Assembly: GCA_963822695.1 (NCBI GenBank)
Contig: CAWGJH010000006.1
Location: 124,001 to 188,000, forward strand
Length of the DNA stretch: 64,000 nucleotides
Source: GCA-003244245 sp963822695
GTDB taxonomy: Bacteria; Actinomycetota; Actinomycetes; Mycobacteriales; Pseudonocardiaceae
Direction of reading: 5' to 3'
Both the position numbers and the translations under genes were made by a program. This document shows, in pieces, positions 52,666 through 62,140 of this stretch. How positions within the stretch are numbered: position 1 is the stretch's first letter; each line of letters opens with the position of its first letter. The notes below the pieces were generated by a model that saw only the letters and a list, made by a program, of their open reading frames with translations, ran no database searches and was not told the DNA's origin.

Positions 52666-53787
52666 TACTAAGGAGATCGTAAGTAGCTAGACCGACTCGT
52701 CAGGTTATTTGATGTAGCTAAGGCATGGGTCGCTGAAGAACGTGCGAACAAGTTCGGGTAAGCGTTGGAGGCGCAGGAGCGCGGATTCAGCTTTGTCGCG
52801 TAGGTCATCGAAGGACGTGATGGCGGTCTTACCGACCCGGTCATGTTTGACGTTCTTCCAGACCCATTCATCGGGATTGAGCTCCGGCGAGTAGGGTGGG
52901 AGGAAGAACAAGCGAAGCTTTCCTTTGGTTGAGGCGGCGAACTCTGTGATCGCGCGGGAGCGGTGGACAGGATGTCCGTCGATGACGAGGAAGACGATAC
53001 CACCGTCATCATGGAGCAGGTCGCGGCAGTAAGCGATGAACACGTCGGCGTTCATTTTTCCGGTGAAGGTCGTGAAGTGCATGGCCCCTTTGGCGGTGAC
53101 CGCGGAGATCATGTTGATCGAGTGTCGGGTGCCGGTGGTCCGTACGATCGGTGTCTGTCCGACCGGCGCCCACGTGGTGCCGGAGTGGTAGTCGGAGCGG
53201 ACGCCAGCTTCATCGGCGAAGTACACGGTGGCGCCGAGCTGCGCGGCTTCGTCTCGGATGGCGGGGTACTCCTCAGTGCGCCAGCGCTGTACCCGCTCGG
53301 GGTCCTGCTGGGTGGCCCGGTGCAGTGGGCGCTGCGGTGACATTCCGAGTCCTCGTAGGATCCGTCCCACCGAGCCGACCGAGAGCTCGACGCCGAACCG
53401 CTGAGCGATGACCTGCCTCACCAGATCGCGGGTCCACAACGCGAAGTCCAGCTGATATTGCGCTGGGTTCGAGCCGGCGATCATTGTGAACAGCATGCGC
53501 ATCTGCGCTCGGGTGAGTTTCGGTGGACGCCCCGGAACGGGCTTGGCACGCAAGGCCTCCGCGCCACCCTGTCGGTACGCCGCGATCCACCCGAAAACCG
53601 TCGATCGGTTGAAACCGAGACTGGCCGCGACATCCTCCGCCCGGGCACCGTTCTCGATCTGCTCGCACGCTCGAATCCGGATCGCTTCCAGCGTAGCGTG
53701 ATCAAGCTTTCGGCCATCGTTATCCCGCACGGGAGAATTAAATCACAAATAGGCCACCAAGTCTACCTACTTACGATCTCCTTAGTA
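52666..53787. mobile_element. IS630-family insertion sequence, complete with terminal inverted repeats
   Basis: Left end 52666-52692 and right end 53761-53787 are inverted copies of a 27-base sequence differing at one position (TACTAAGGAGATCG...). Both ends carry TA, as expected for insertion at a TA dinucleotide by IS630/Tc1-type elements. The element is 1122 bases and contains one intact transposase. It inserted 28 bases beyond the NACHT gene stop. Confidence 0.9.
52705..53730 (-). CDS. IS630-family transposase
   Basis: A 341-residue protein with an N-terminal helix-turn-helix pair (ACEQIENGARAEDVAASLGF, NRSTVFGWIAAYRQ) and a DDE domain: VYFADEAGVRSDY (first Asp), VFLVIDGHPVHRSRAI (second Asp), and LPPYSPELNPDEWVWKNVKH with the Glu of the 'SPELNPdE' motif. 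All three catalytic acids are present and the gene is uninterrupted, so the element may be active. Confidence 0.95.
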   Translation of the reverse strand: MRDNDGRKLDHATLEAIRIRACEQIENGARAEDVAASLGFNRSTVFGWIAAYRQGGAEALRAKPVPGRPPKLTRAQMRMLFTMIAGSNPAQYQLDFALWTRDLVRQVIAQRFGVELSVGSVGRILRGLGMSPQRPLHRATQQDPERVQRWRTEEYPAIRDEAAQLGATVYFADEAGVRSDYHSGTTWAPVGQTPIVRTTGTRHSINMISAVTAKGAMHFTTFTGKMNADVFIAYCRDLLHDDGGIVFLVIDGHPVHRSRAITEFAASTKGKLRLFFLPPYSPELNPDEWVWKNVKHDRVGKTAITSFDDLRDKAESALLRLQRLPELVRTFFSDPCLSYIK

Positions 53788-53935
53788 ATCCAGGTCAAGG
53801 TACTAAACTGAGGAGTCCGCCGACCAACGGTAAGCGACCTGCTGGCGATGCTGTGAGGTTCCGCATGAATCACGGCGCGGACGATGACCTCTGCTACCGT
53901 CACCGGCCCATCGTGTCCGCAATGGCACTGAGATT

Positions 53936-56263
53936 CTACAGTTTCACCAGGGGGACTCCGCCGATAAGCATCAACCGGATTGTCCCAGCTGAGCCGAAAT
54001 CGATGGTTGCGGTAGCTCGTGGGCCGCTGCCGTCAGTGGCCACCACAGTGCCCAGGCCGTACTTGTCGTGAGTGACCCGATCCCCCACCTCCAGCGACAG
54101 CGCCGGAGCGTTCTGCCCACCGCGCGACCCGCGACCGCCGAAGACCGTGCGCCCGACCGGACCGGCACGGCCAGGCTCCTCGCGCCGCCAACGGACCAGC
54201 GACTCGGGCACGTCGGACAGGAAGCGCGACGCCGGATTGGTCGTGGGCGTTCCCCACGCCGACCGGGTGATCGCCCAGGACAGGTAGAGCCGATGCCGGG
54301 CTCTGGTCAGCCCGACGTAGGCCAGCCTGCGCTCCTCCGCGAGCTCGGTCTCCTCGCCCAGCGCGCGCTGGTGCGGGAACAGTCCGTCCTCCCAGCCGGT
54401 GAGGAACACCACCGGGAACTCCAAGCCCTTGGCGGTGTGCAGGGTCATCAAGGTCACCACACCACCCGATACCCCGTCGTCGTCCGGGACCTGGTCAGCG
54501 TCAGCGACCAGCGCGACCCGCTCCAAGAACGCCGCGAGCGACCCGGGCTCGGCGCCACCGTCCGCAGCCGGAACCACCGACTCAGCCTCCGTCACGAACT
54601 CCCGCGCCACCGTCGCCAGCTCGGTGAGATTGTCCAGCCGGGAGCCGTCCTGGGGATCTTCGGAGGCGTCCAGCTCGGCCCGGTAGCCGGTGCGCTCAAG
54701 CACCGCCTCAAGCACCTCCGCAACCCCCTCGCCCGCCGTCACCCTGTCCCGCAGCTCGTCCATCAGCGCCACAAACGCCGTGATCGCGTTGCGGGATCTC
54801 GGGTTGAGCAGCGGGATCTCCTGGCCGGCCGCGACGGCCCGCAGCGCCGCGGCGAAGGAGATCCGCTCCCGCTCGGCGTGTACGGCCACCACGTCCTGCG
54901 CGCGGTCCCCGATTCCCCGGCGTGGCGTGTTGAGGATCCGGCGCAGCGACACGGTGTCCTCGGGGTTGTCCAGCACCCGCAGGTAGGCCAGCGCGTCCCG
55001 GACCTCGCGGCGCTCGTAGAAGCGCACCCCGCCGACCACCTTGTAGGGCAATCCGAGCCGGATGAACATCTCCTCGAATACCCGGGAGGAGTTGTTGGTC
55101 CGGTAGAACACCGCCACGTCGCCAAACCGGGCGCTGCCACTGTCGACCAACTGATCGATCTCCGCTGCGACGAACGCCGCCTCGTCGTGCTCGTTGTCGG
55201 CGACGTAGCCGACGATCGGCTCACCGTCCCCGGCGGCCGACCACAACCGCTTGTCCCGGCGGCCGGGATTCCGCGCGATCACTGCGTTCGCCGCGGACAG
55301 GATCGTCTGGGTGGACCGGTAGTTCTGCTCCAACAAGATCGTTCGGGCGTTCGGGAAGTCCCGCTCGAACTCCTCGATGTTGCGGATCGTGGCGCCCCGG
55401 AAAGCGTAGATGGACTGGTCGGCGTCGCCCACCACGCATAGCTCGGCGGGATCCTCCCCGTCCGCCGACGCTGGCCCCACCAACTCCCGGACCAGCACGT
55501 ACTGCGCATGATTGGTGTCCTGGTACTCGTCGACCAGGATGTGGCGGAACCGGCGCCGGTAATGCTCGGCAACGTCCGGGAAGGTCTGCAGCAGCTCGAC
55601 AGTACGCATGATCAGGTCGTCGAAGTCCAGCGCGTTCGAGGCGGTCAGCCGCCGCTGGTAACCGGCATAAACCTCCACCACCCGGCGCTCAAGGTCGTCT
55701 TTCGCCGCCGCCACCGCGACATCGCCGGGGGCGACCAGGTCGTTCTTCAGGTTGGAGATCTTCCCCGCCAGGGTGCGGGCGGGGTAGCGCTTCGGGTCCA
55801 GATCCAGGTCGCGGGCCACCATCCCGATCAGGCGACGGGTGTCGTCGGAGTCGTAGATGGAGAAGTTCGACGTCAGCCCGGACAGCATGGTGGCCTGCTG
55901 GCGCAGGATCCGCACGCACATCGAGTGGAACGTCGAGACCCACATCACCGCGGCGCGCCGGCCGACCAGCGCGGTGACCCGCTCCCTCATCTCGGCCGCG
56001 GCCTTGTTCGTGAAGGTGATCGCCAGCACCTGCCCGGGCGCTACGTCGCGCTGGGCGAGCAGGTAGGCGATCCGGTAGGCGAGCACTCGGGTCTTGCCGG
56101 ACCCGGCACCCGCGACGATGAGCAGCGGGGAGCCGGCATGCTCCACCGCCGCACGTTGCTGCGGGTTAAGTTCGGCGAGCAGGTCCTGTGCCCGGGCGGC
56201 GTCAGGAGAGTTGGCAACGGAGGCACTCATCGTGGCGACCACGGTACCGGGGGGCACCGTCAT
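53936..56263 (-). CDS. UvrD/PcrA-type ATP-dependent DNA helicase
   Basis: A 775-residue superfamily 1A helicase. LLIVAGAGSGKTRVLAYRIA is Walker A; ILVDEYQDTNHAQYVLV Walker B; VVGDADQSIYAFRGATIRNI motif III; VVFLTGWEDGLFPH near the C-terminus and LAYVGLTRARHRLYL motif VI. The C-terminal tail has FGGRGSRGG and ends VGDRVTHDKYGLGTVVATDG, a Tudor-like RNA-polymerase-binding region found in PcrA/UvrD1. A downstream start (MSASVANSPD) near 56230 is also possible. Core DNA-repair gene. Confidence 0.93.
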   Translation of the reverse strand: MTVPPGTVVATMSASVANSPDAARAQDLLAELNPQQRAAVEHAGSPLLIVAGAGSGKTRVLAYRIAYLLAQRDVAPGQVLAITFTNKAAAEMRERVTALVGRRAAVMWVSTFHSMCVRILRQQATMLSGLTSNFSIYDSDDTRRLIGMVARDLDLDPKRYPARTLAGKISNLKNDLVAPGDVAVAAAKDDLERRVVEVYAGYQRRLTASNALDFDDLIMRTVELLQTFPDVAEHYRRRFRHILVDEYQDTNHAQYVLVRELVGPASADGEDPAELCVVGDADQSIYAFRGATIRNIEEFERDFPNARTILLEQNYRSTQTILSAANAVIARNPGRRDKRLWSAAGDGEPIVGYVADNEHDEAAFVAAEIDQLVDSGSARFGDVAVFYRTNNSSRVFEEMFIRLGLPYKVVGGVRFYERREVRDALAYLRVLDNPEDTVSLRRILNTPRRGIGDRAQDVVAVHAERERISFAAALRAVAAGQEIPLLNPRSRNAITAFVALMDELRDRVTAGEGVAEVLEAVLERTGYRAELDASEDPQDGSRLDNLTELATVAREFVTEAESVVPAADGGAEPGSLAAFLERVALVADADQVPDDDGVSGGVVTLMTLHTAKGLEFPVVFLTGWEDGLFPHQRALGEETELAEERRLAYVGLTRARHRLYLSWAITRSAWGTPTTNPASRFLSDVPESLVRWRREEPGRAGPVGRTVFGGRGSRGGQNAPALSLEVGDRVTHDKYGLGTVVATDGSGPRATATIDFGSAGTIRLMLIGGVPLVKL

Positions 56264-56364
56264 GCGGAGAGTCCACTGCGGGCAGGCCTCCCGAAAGCTA
56301 GGTGGACGGCGGGCGGCGCACCGTGGCAGACTTCATGGCGTGCTGAGTCACCACCGCTTTTTTT

Positions 56365-56453
56365 ACGGGTACCGGATCCGGTGCCCGTGATGGCGTGACG
56401 CACAACGTACAGACCACCACGACGCCCCGGAGTCCACGGACCTGGGGCGTCGT
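56365..56453. other. Two hairpins in the divergent helicase-chorismate mutase gap
   Basis: The first (56365-56376 with 56377-56388) is a self-complementary 24-base block with one wobble pair, preceded by seven Ts. The second pairs ACGACGCCCC (56419-56428) with GGGGCGTCGT (56444-56453), a perfect ten-base stem with a 15-base loop, about 50 bases before the chorismate mutase ATG. No U-run follows. The second could terminate or attenuate transcription into that gene. Confidence 0.5.
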
Positions 56454-56501
56454 TGCTGCCGGGGAACGCGGGCTCCGGGACAGAATTGGGAGACCACCAC
56501 G

Positions 56502-56795
56502 ATGTCCCATCAGGCGACCCGCGAAGCAGCGCCGGGAGTTCTCGATGTCGAGATAGTCGACCTCGACGCGCTGCGCACCGAGATCGACCAACTCGACGCC
56601 GAGATCCTGCGGCTGGTGCAGCGACGCACCGCGGTGTCCCAGGCGATCGGCAACGCTCGACGAGCCGCTGGCGGTCCGCGGGTGGTGCACGGCCGCGAGA
56701 TGGCCGTCCTCAACCGCTACCGTGAACTGGGCAAAGAGGGGCACGTGCTGGCGATGCTGCTGCTACGGCTGGGACGCGGTCAGCTCGGTCACTGA
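56502..56795 (+). CDS. Chorismate mutase, AroQ class
   Basis: A 97-residue helical protein: LRTEIDQLDAEILRLVQRRT holds the N-terminal helix with its substrate-binding Arg pattern, and VSQAIGNARRAAGGPRVVHG, then REMAVLNRYRE follow. It catalyses chorismate to prephenate for Phe and Tyr synthesis. A stem-loop lies ~50 bases upstream. In mycobacteria the small AroQ mutase depends on DAHP synthase for activity; this may hold here. Confidence 0.9.
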   Translation: MSHQATREAAPGVLDVEIVDLDALRTEIDQLDAEILRLVQRRTAVSQAIGNARRAAGGPRVVHGREMAVLNRYRELGKEGHVLAMLLLRLGRGQLGH

Positions 56796-56838
56796 TCGTC
56801 AGCGGCGCCGCTCTCACCTGCCGGAGCACACTGGTCAC

Positions 56839-57147
56839 ATGCTGCTCAATCTGATTGCCGTTCTCATCGCGCTGGCCGGGTTGCTGGCCGCGGCAGCCCA
56901 CGGCGGATACCTCGCGATGCTGGGGTCAGCGGCCAACCGGCGAGCCGGGGGCGAACCGGTCAGCCAGTACATCCGCAGCCGGGTTCCGGTGGCGGCGGTC
57001 ACCCTCGGCATGGCGCTGCTCGCGCTGTTGCTCGCCACCCACGGTCCAGCTGCCGACATCCTGGCCATTCTGGCCGGAGCCGCTAGCGGCGTGGTGGGCT
57101 ACCAGGCCCTGCAGAGCACCCGGACGCACTACCGCAGCGGCGCCTGA
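56839..57147 (+). CDS. Small membrane protein, function unknown
   Basis: A 102-residue protein with three hydrophobic segments: LLNLIAVLIALAGLLAAAA, VAAVTLGMALLALLLA and ILAILAGAASGVVGYQALQS. ATG at 56839 lies 43 bases past the chorismate mutase stop, possibly in one operon. The conserved order chorismate mutase-membrane protein-kinase occurs in related genomes, to my recollection. No functional motif is visible. Confidence 0.7.
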   Translation: MLLNLIAVLIALAGLLAAAAHGGYLAMLGSAANRRAGGEPVSQYIRSRVPVAAVTLGMALLALLLATHGPAADILAILAGAASGVVGYQALQSTRTHYRSGA

Positions 57148-57267
57148 CCCCATCGGCGGGCACCGCCCGCCCCGCTGGAGCTACCGGACACCGATGCGGT
57201 TGTCCGAGATGGGTTTGTCGGGTGGCGGCGGGCTTTAGCCTGAGGTGGTGAGCGAGGAGCGCAATAG

Positions 57268-58794
57268 GTGAGCCCCGATACCAGGCTCGTCGCCGACCGC
57301 TACCGTCTGGACGGGCGGATCGGCGCTGGCGCGATGGGCGTGGTCTGGCGAGCACACGACGAGCGGCTGGACCGCACGGTAGCGATCAAGGAGCTGCTGA
57401 TGCAGCCCGGCCTGGCCGAGGCGGACGCACAGACAGCCAGGGACCGGGCCATGCGCGAGGGCCGCATCGCGGCTCGACTGCAGCATCCGCACGCTATCCA
57501 CGTCTACGACGTGGCTCTCGATGGTGCCACCGGCGCCCGCGACCAGATAGTGCCGTGGCTGGTCATGGAGTACCTGCCCGCGCGCAGCCTGGCCGCGGTT
57601 CTCGCCGAGCGGGGCACGCTGGCGCCGCACGAGGTGGCCAGGATCGGCCGGCAGGTCGCCGCCGCGCTCGCCGCGGCTCACGAAGCCGGGATCGTGCACC
57701 GGGATGTCAAGCCGGGCAATGTTCTGCTCGGGCAGGGCGGGATCGTCAAGATCACCGACTTTGGGATATCCCGGGCAAGCTGGGACGCCATGGTGACCCG
57801 CACCGGCGTGCTGGCGGGCACGCCCGCCTACTTCGCTCCGGAGGTGGCCCGCGGGGAGCTGCCCGGTCCCGCGAGTGACGTGTTCTCCCTGGGCTCGACG
57901 CTCTATGCGGCGGTGGAGGGCGAACCGCCATTCGGGCTGGACGACAACACCCTGGCGCTGCTGCGGACCGCCGCCGAAGGCCGGATCCGGCCCCCGCAAC
58001 GGGCCGGGCCGCTGTCCGCGGTCCTGATGCGGTTGCTGGCGGACGATCCAGCGGCGCGGCCCTCGATGCCGGAAGCGGTGACGGCGCTCGGTGCGGTGGC
58101 GGCTCACGCCAGGCCCCTGCGCACGCGGACCACGGGGCCCGCCCCGGCGACGCCGACCGCGGTGGATCTGCCCGCCAGCACTGCGCCAACCGCCGTGACG
58201 GCGTGGCGGAGCCCGGTGGCCGACCGGATCCCGTGGTGGCGGCGGCCGGCGGTGTTGTTCGGGAGTGCCGGCTGCCTTCTCGTGCTCGCCGTGGTGCTGG
58301 CCGTGGCCTCGACTGTGGCCGTGCCTACCGCAGGCCGTGGCCAGCTGGCCGGAGCCAGGTCCACAACACCACCGGCGGCCGGCGCGGACGCCCTCCCCAC
58401 GCCGATGCCGGCGCCCCCACCGCAACCCGCCCCAGAGCAACTCACCCCAGAGCAACTCACCTCAGCGCAACCCGCGCAGTTGGAGCAGACTGTCCGCTCC
58501 TACTACGGGCTGCTACCCGATGACCCCACCGTGGCATGGCAGTACCTCGGCACCGCCGAACGCGCCCAGGGTTTCCAGCGCTACAACGACTTCTGGAGCG
58601 GGATCAACCACATCAGCATCCGCGGACCAGTTGCCGTGCAAGGCAACACCGTGCTGGTGAGCCTGGTGTTCGAGCCGACAAACCGGAAGCGAACGTTCGA
58701 ACGTTACCGGCTCACCATGGGCAACGCACCCAACGGCCGGGTACTGATCGAATCCGCCGCACGGATCGGTGGCTCCACACTCACCGGCAGGTGA
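57268..58794 (+). CDS. Membrane-anchored Ser/Thr protein kinase (PknB-like)
   Basis: A 508-residue Hanks-type kinase. YRLDGRIGAGAMGVVWRAHD gives the Gly-rich loop, VAIKELL the catalytic Lys, IVHRDVKPGNVLL the HRD loop, and ITDFGIS the DFG. A Pro/Ala-rich stretch precedes one membrane helix (FGSAGCLLVLAVVLAVA, ~residue 330), then a Pro-rich linker and an extracellular ~110-residue domain. There are no PASTA repeats. It starts with GTG at 57268. It converges with the response-regulator gene. Confidence 0.93.
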   Translation: MSPDTRLVADRYRLDGRIGAGAMGVVWRAHDERLDRTVAIKELLMQPGLAEADAQTARDRAMREGRIAARLQHPHAIHVYDVALDGATGARDQIVPWLVMEYLPARSLAAVLAERGTLAPHEVARIGRQVAAALAAAHEAGIVHRDVKPGNVLLGQGGIVKITDFGISRASWDAMVTRTGVLAGTPAYFAPEVARGELPGPASDVFSLGSTLYAAVEGEPPFGLDDNTLALLRTAAEGRIRPPQRAGPLSAVLMRLLADDPAARPSMPEAVTALGAVAAHARPLRTRTTGPAPATPTAVDLPASTAPTAVTAWRSPVADRIPWWRRPAVLFGSAGCLLVLAVVLAVASTVAVPTAGRGQLAGARSTTPPAAGADALPTPMPAPPPQPAPEQLTPEQLTSAQPAQLEQTVRSYYGLLPDDPTVAWQYLGTAERAQGFQRYNDFWSGINHISIRGPVAVQGNTVLVSLVFEPTNRKRTFERYRLTMGNAPNGRVLIESAARIGGSTLTGR

Positions 58795-58807
58795 CGGCTA
58801 TCGCCCT

Positions 58808-59488
58808 TTACACCAGGCGGCGGTCGGAAGCCCAGCGGGACAGCTCGTACCGGTTGGACAGCTGAGTTTTGCGCAGCACCGACGACACGTGGGTCTCCAC
58901 CGTTTTGATCGAGATGAACAGCTCAGCGGCGATCTCCTTGTAGGCGTAGCCGCGGGCCAACAGGCGCAGCACGTCGCGTTCTCGTGGGGTGAGCAGATCC
59001 AGCTCCGGGTCGCCCACTGGCGCTGCCCCGGGCCGTTGGGCGAACGCATCGAGCACGAAACCGGCCAGCCGCGGGGAGAACACCGGGTCACCCGCATGCA
59101 CCCGGCGCACCGCGTCCGCCAGTTCCCGTCCGGAGATCGTCTTGGTCACGTACCCGCGGGCTCCGGCCCGGATCACCGCGATCACGTCCTCAGCCGCGTC
59201 GGACACCGACAGCGCGAGAAACACCACCTCGGGGTGCTCGGAACGGACCCGGCGCAGCACCTCCGCACCACCCCCGTCCGGCATATGGACGTCGAGGAGC
59301 ACGACGTCGGGGCGCAGATGCCCGATCCCGGTGACCGCCTCGTCCACTGATCCGCCCTCGCCGACCACGACGACCGGCGGCACGCTCGGATCGGCGATAC
59401 CAGCCCGGGCCAGTTCGGCCTTCACCCCGGTGCGGAACAGCGTGTGGTCATCCACGAGGTAAACCCGGATACCCTGGTCGATGGTCAT
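58808..59488 (-). CDS. NarL/LuxR-type response regulator
   Basis: A 226-residue regulator. The receiver has VYLVDDHTLFR, VVLLDVHMPDGGGAEVLRRV with the phospho-acceptor Asp and VTKTISGRELA with the conserved Lys. The C-terminal LuxR domain is LTPRERDVLRLLARGYAYKE, then TVETHVSSVLRKT. It overlaps the histidine kinase stop by four bases, a coupled two-component pair. Confidence 0.95.
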   Translation of the reverse strand: MTIDQGIRVYLVDDHTLFRTGVKAELARAGIADPSVPPVVVVGEGGSVDEAVTGIGHLRPDVVLLDVHMPDGGGAEVLRRVRSEHPEVVFLALSVSDAAEDVIAVIRAGARGYVTKTISGRELADAVRRVHAGDPVFSPRLAGFVLDAFAQRPGAAPVGDPELDLLTPRERDVLRLLARGYAYKEIAAELFISIKTVETHVSSVLRKTQLSNRYELSRWASDRRLV

Positions 59489-60780
59489 GCGTCTTCTCCA
59501 CCCTTTCGGCGAGCGACGGCCAGTTGGACCTCAGTGCCCTCACCGGGCGCGGTGCGCAGGCTGACGGTACCCCCGTGGCGTTCCATCCTGCCGTGAATCG
59601 AGTCGGCCAACCCGTGCCGGTCAGCAGCGACGGCCGCCGGATCGAATCCGGCGCCCCGGTCCCGGACGAAAACATGCACCTGCCCGGGTTCGACCTCGGC
59701 ATACACGCTGACCTCGGCGATCCCGGCGTGTTTGGCCGCATTGACCATCGCCTCCCGGCTGGCCTGCACCAGCGCGGGCAGCGGCTCCTCCAAGGCACAG
59801 TCGCCCACCACGACGACCTGCATGCTCACCGCGTAGGTGTCCTCCACCTCGCCGGCAACAGCGTGCAGTGTCGCGGCGAACGCCGGCGCCGCGGTGCCGC
59901 CGTTGCTACCGGCCTGCGCTGCCCACCCGTAGCCTTGCGTGCCATAGAGCCAGGAGCGAAGTTCCCGCTCCTGGCCGCGGGCCAACCGGCGAACCTCCCG
60001 GGCCGAATTCGACTGCTGCTGGATCAGCGCCAGCGTTTGCAGCACGGAGTCGTGCAGGTGCGCGGCGATCTCGGCCCGTTCCTCAGTGCGGATCCGGGCC
60101 CGGCGTTCCTCGCCCAAGGCGCGCATCAGCCGCAACCACCAGGGCACCGTGAGCACGGCTACCCCGACCAGGGTCGCGGCGGCGGCCAGCAGCGCAAATC
60201 GCCACTGGCCCAGGTTGCCCTGGTTGAACAGGAACACCGCGATCCCGCTGGTCACCAGCGCGATCCCGGCCAGCACCCGGAGCAGTGCCATCCTCCCGCC
60301 GCCGAGGACCACGCCCGCGCCACTGCGCCAGCGGGTCCGTTGGCTGGCGTCAGCCTCCCGCCACACCACACCCGCACCGACCAGGGCGACCCCCAGCGGT
60401 CCGGTCATCCAGCCACCCCACGCGACGCCCAGCCCGGCCCCGGCCAGTGCCAGGCCCCCGCCGAGCACGACCAGACCGACCGCCTGCTGCCGATCCTGTG
60501 CGGTACCCGATCGGCGGGCACCGGCCTCGGTCGCCGGCAGGAACGCCCACAGCAGCACGTAACCGATCAGCCCGGCCCCACTGAGACCGGCGAGCACGAC
60601 GAAGATCACCCGCACCCACAACACCGGCACACCGAGGTGCTCGGCGATCCCACTAGACACCCCAGCGATGACCCGGTCCGACCGATGCCGGCGCAACCGT
60701 GGCGGCCCGGCCACCGGCTGGGTGGGCGACTGGACTCCGGTCGCCTGATCTGCCGGTGTGCTCACGGTTGTCATGGTCAC
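59485..60780 (-). CDS. PspC-domain sensor histidine kinase
   Basis: A 431-residue membrane kinase. An N-terminal PspC domain (RLRRHRSDRVIAGVSSGIAE) with VRVIFVVLAGLSG precedes a long membrane region of several helices. The HisKA_3 motif follows as AEIAAHLHDSVLQTLALIQQ with the phosphorylated His, then an HATPase domain (SREAMVNAAKHAG, FVRDRGAGFDP). It pairs with the overlapping NarL-type regulator. The PspC domain is also the start of the protein encoded divergently at 60920, so the two probably sense the same envelope stress. Confidence 0.92.
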   Translation of the reverse strand: MTMTTVSTPADQATGVQSPTQPVAGPPRLRRHRSDRVIAGVSSGIAEHLGVPVLWVRVIFVVLAGLSGAGLIGYVLLWAFLPATEAGARRSGTAQDRQQAVGLVVLGGGLALAGAGLGVAWGGWMTGPLGVALVGAGVVWREADASQRTRWRSGAGVVLGGGRMALLRVLAGIALVTSGIAVFLFNQGNLGQWRFALLAAAATLVGVAVLTVPWWLRLMRALGEERRARIRTEERAEIAAHLHDSVLQTLALIQQQSNSAREVRRLARGQERELRSWLYGTQGYGWAAQAGSNGGTAAPAFAATLHAVAGEVEDTYAVSMQVVVVGDCALEEPLPALVQASREAMVNAAKHAGIAEVSVYAEVEPGQVHVFVRDRGAGFDPAAVAADRHGLADSIHGRMERHGGTVSLRTAPGEGTEVQLAVARRKGGEDA

Positions 60781-60919
60781 ACGCGCAGGGGTGCCAAGGG
60801 TATAAGGGGCGACCCCGGTGTTCCCCGACCAGTGTTGCCCGACCGGTGTTCCCCGACCAGGGGTCGGATCAGGGTGACCCCCGATGGTGCTCGCCGTCCG
60901 GAAGGGCCAGGCTCAAGGC

Positions 60920-62140
60920 GTGAGGGAGGCCAACGTGGAGCACACGATACGGGACTTCTGGGCCACCAGGCCACGTCGGCGAGCCGACGACAGCAAGGTC
61001 GCCGGGGTCGCGGCGGCGATCGGCCGGCGGTATGCCATCGACCCGGTGCTGGTTCGGGTAGCGTTCGTGGTAGCAACCCTGTTCAACGGGGCGGGAGTGC
61101 TGCTGTACCTGCTGGGCTGGCTGCTGCTGCCGGCTGAGGGAGACCAGGCCTCCGCCGCGGCAAGCGTGGTCGGGCGGGGGCGCGGCTCGATGTCCGCAAC
61201 GCTCACGATCGTGCTCGTTCTGCTCCTGATTCCGGCGACCGGGGCGGTGTTCGGTGGGCGCGCGTCGGGCGTGCTCGCGCTCGCCGCGGCCTTGGGAACG
61301 CTGGTGCTGCTGCACCGCTCGCGGGCCGCGCTGGGCGAGATTCCGGGGTCGCCCCCGCCCGCGGAGCCACTAGGCACGACAACCCCAGGCACCACAACCC
61401 CAGGCACGGCAACCCTGGCCACGAACGCAACGACCGACGGTGCGGACCGGCCCGCTCCGCCAGCGTGGGACCCGCTGGGTGTGGCACCGTTCGCCTGGGA
61501 CCTACCGGAACCCTCAGCGCCGCCAGCGCACGCCACCGCACCGGGAGGCACCCGATCCAAGATCACCCCGATCACCCTCGGGCTCGCGCTGCTGACCGGC
61601 GGCATCGCGTTGGCGTTCGTGCCTGGGCTATCAGCCACTCAGGTCGCCGCACTCCTGCTGGGTGTGGTCGGGCTCGGCCTGGTGGTGGGCTCACTCATGC
61701 AGAGCGGTCGGGGGCTGATCCTTGTCGCCATCCCACTAGCCCTGCTCACCCTGGTGCTGCAGGCCACCCCAGCGTCTGGCTTCAAGATCGGCGGTAGCTA
61801 CTGGGACCCGGTCACGGCCGCCCAGGTGCAGCCGCGCTATGCGGTCACCCTGGGCAACGGCCGGCTGAACCTCACCGGGCTACGGTTGGCTGGCCAGACT
61901 GTGACAACCAGTGTCGCGGTAGGCATCGGGGAGACCCATGTCATCCTGCCGCCGAACGTCGCCGCTCAGGTGAGCTGCCAGACGCTGCTCGGGGAAGTCG
62001 ACTGCCTCGGTCACACCGGCTCTGGCTATCCGGCCCGGGTGAACGTGACCGACAACGGACCCGACGGCCCCGGCGGTGGCAAGCTGGTCCTGGACGTGCA
62101 CTCCGGTGTCGGTCAGGTACACGTGGAGCGCGGATCATGA
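60920..62140 (+). CDS. PspC-domain membrane protein
   Basis: About 406 residues. An N-terminal PspC domain (VAGVAAAIGRRYAIDPVLVR) is followed by VVATLFNGAGVLLYLLGWLL, then several more helices and a Thr/Pro-rich stretch containing a repeated GTTTPGT. The C-terminal ~110 residues form a soluble domain ending LHTGSGYPAR-like and GVGQVHVERGS, similar to the Toast-rack-like adhesion domain (inference). GTG at 60920 is set by alignment with the PspC start. Divergent from the histidine kinase. Confidence 0.8.
   Translation: MREANVEHTIRDFWATRPRRRADDSKVAGVAAAIGRRYAIDPVLVRVAFVVATLFNGAGVLLYLLGWLLLPAEGDQASAAASVVGRGRGSMSATLTIVLVLLLIPATGAVFGGRASGVLALAAALGTLVLLHRSRAALGEIPGSPPPAEPLGTTTPGTTTPGTATLATNATTDGADRPAPPAWDPLGVAPFAWDLPEPSAPPAHATAPGGTRSKITPITLGLALLTGGIALAFVPGLSATQVAALLLGVVGLGLVVGSLMQSGRGLILVAIPLALLTLVLQATPASGFKIGGSYWDPVTAAQVQPRYAVTLGNGRLNLTGLRLAGQTVTTSVAVGIGETHVILPPNVAAQVSCQTLLGEVDCLGHTGSGYPARVNVTDNGPDGPGGGKLVLDVHSGVGQVHVERGS

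Noticed and set aside
58692..58705. Palindrome AACGTTCGAACGTT as a second SOS box.
   Set aside because: Half-site spacing does not fit TCGAAC-N4-GTTCGA and it lies inside the kinase coding region.
59524..61137. A 537-codon plus-strand frame opposite the histidine kinase.
   Set aside because: Covers the kinase and the divergent promoter; the kinase motifs prove the minus strand is coding.
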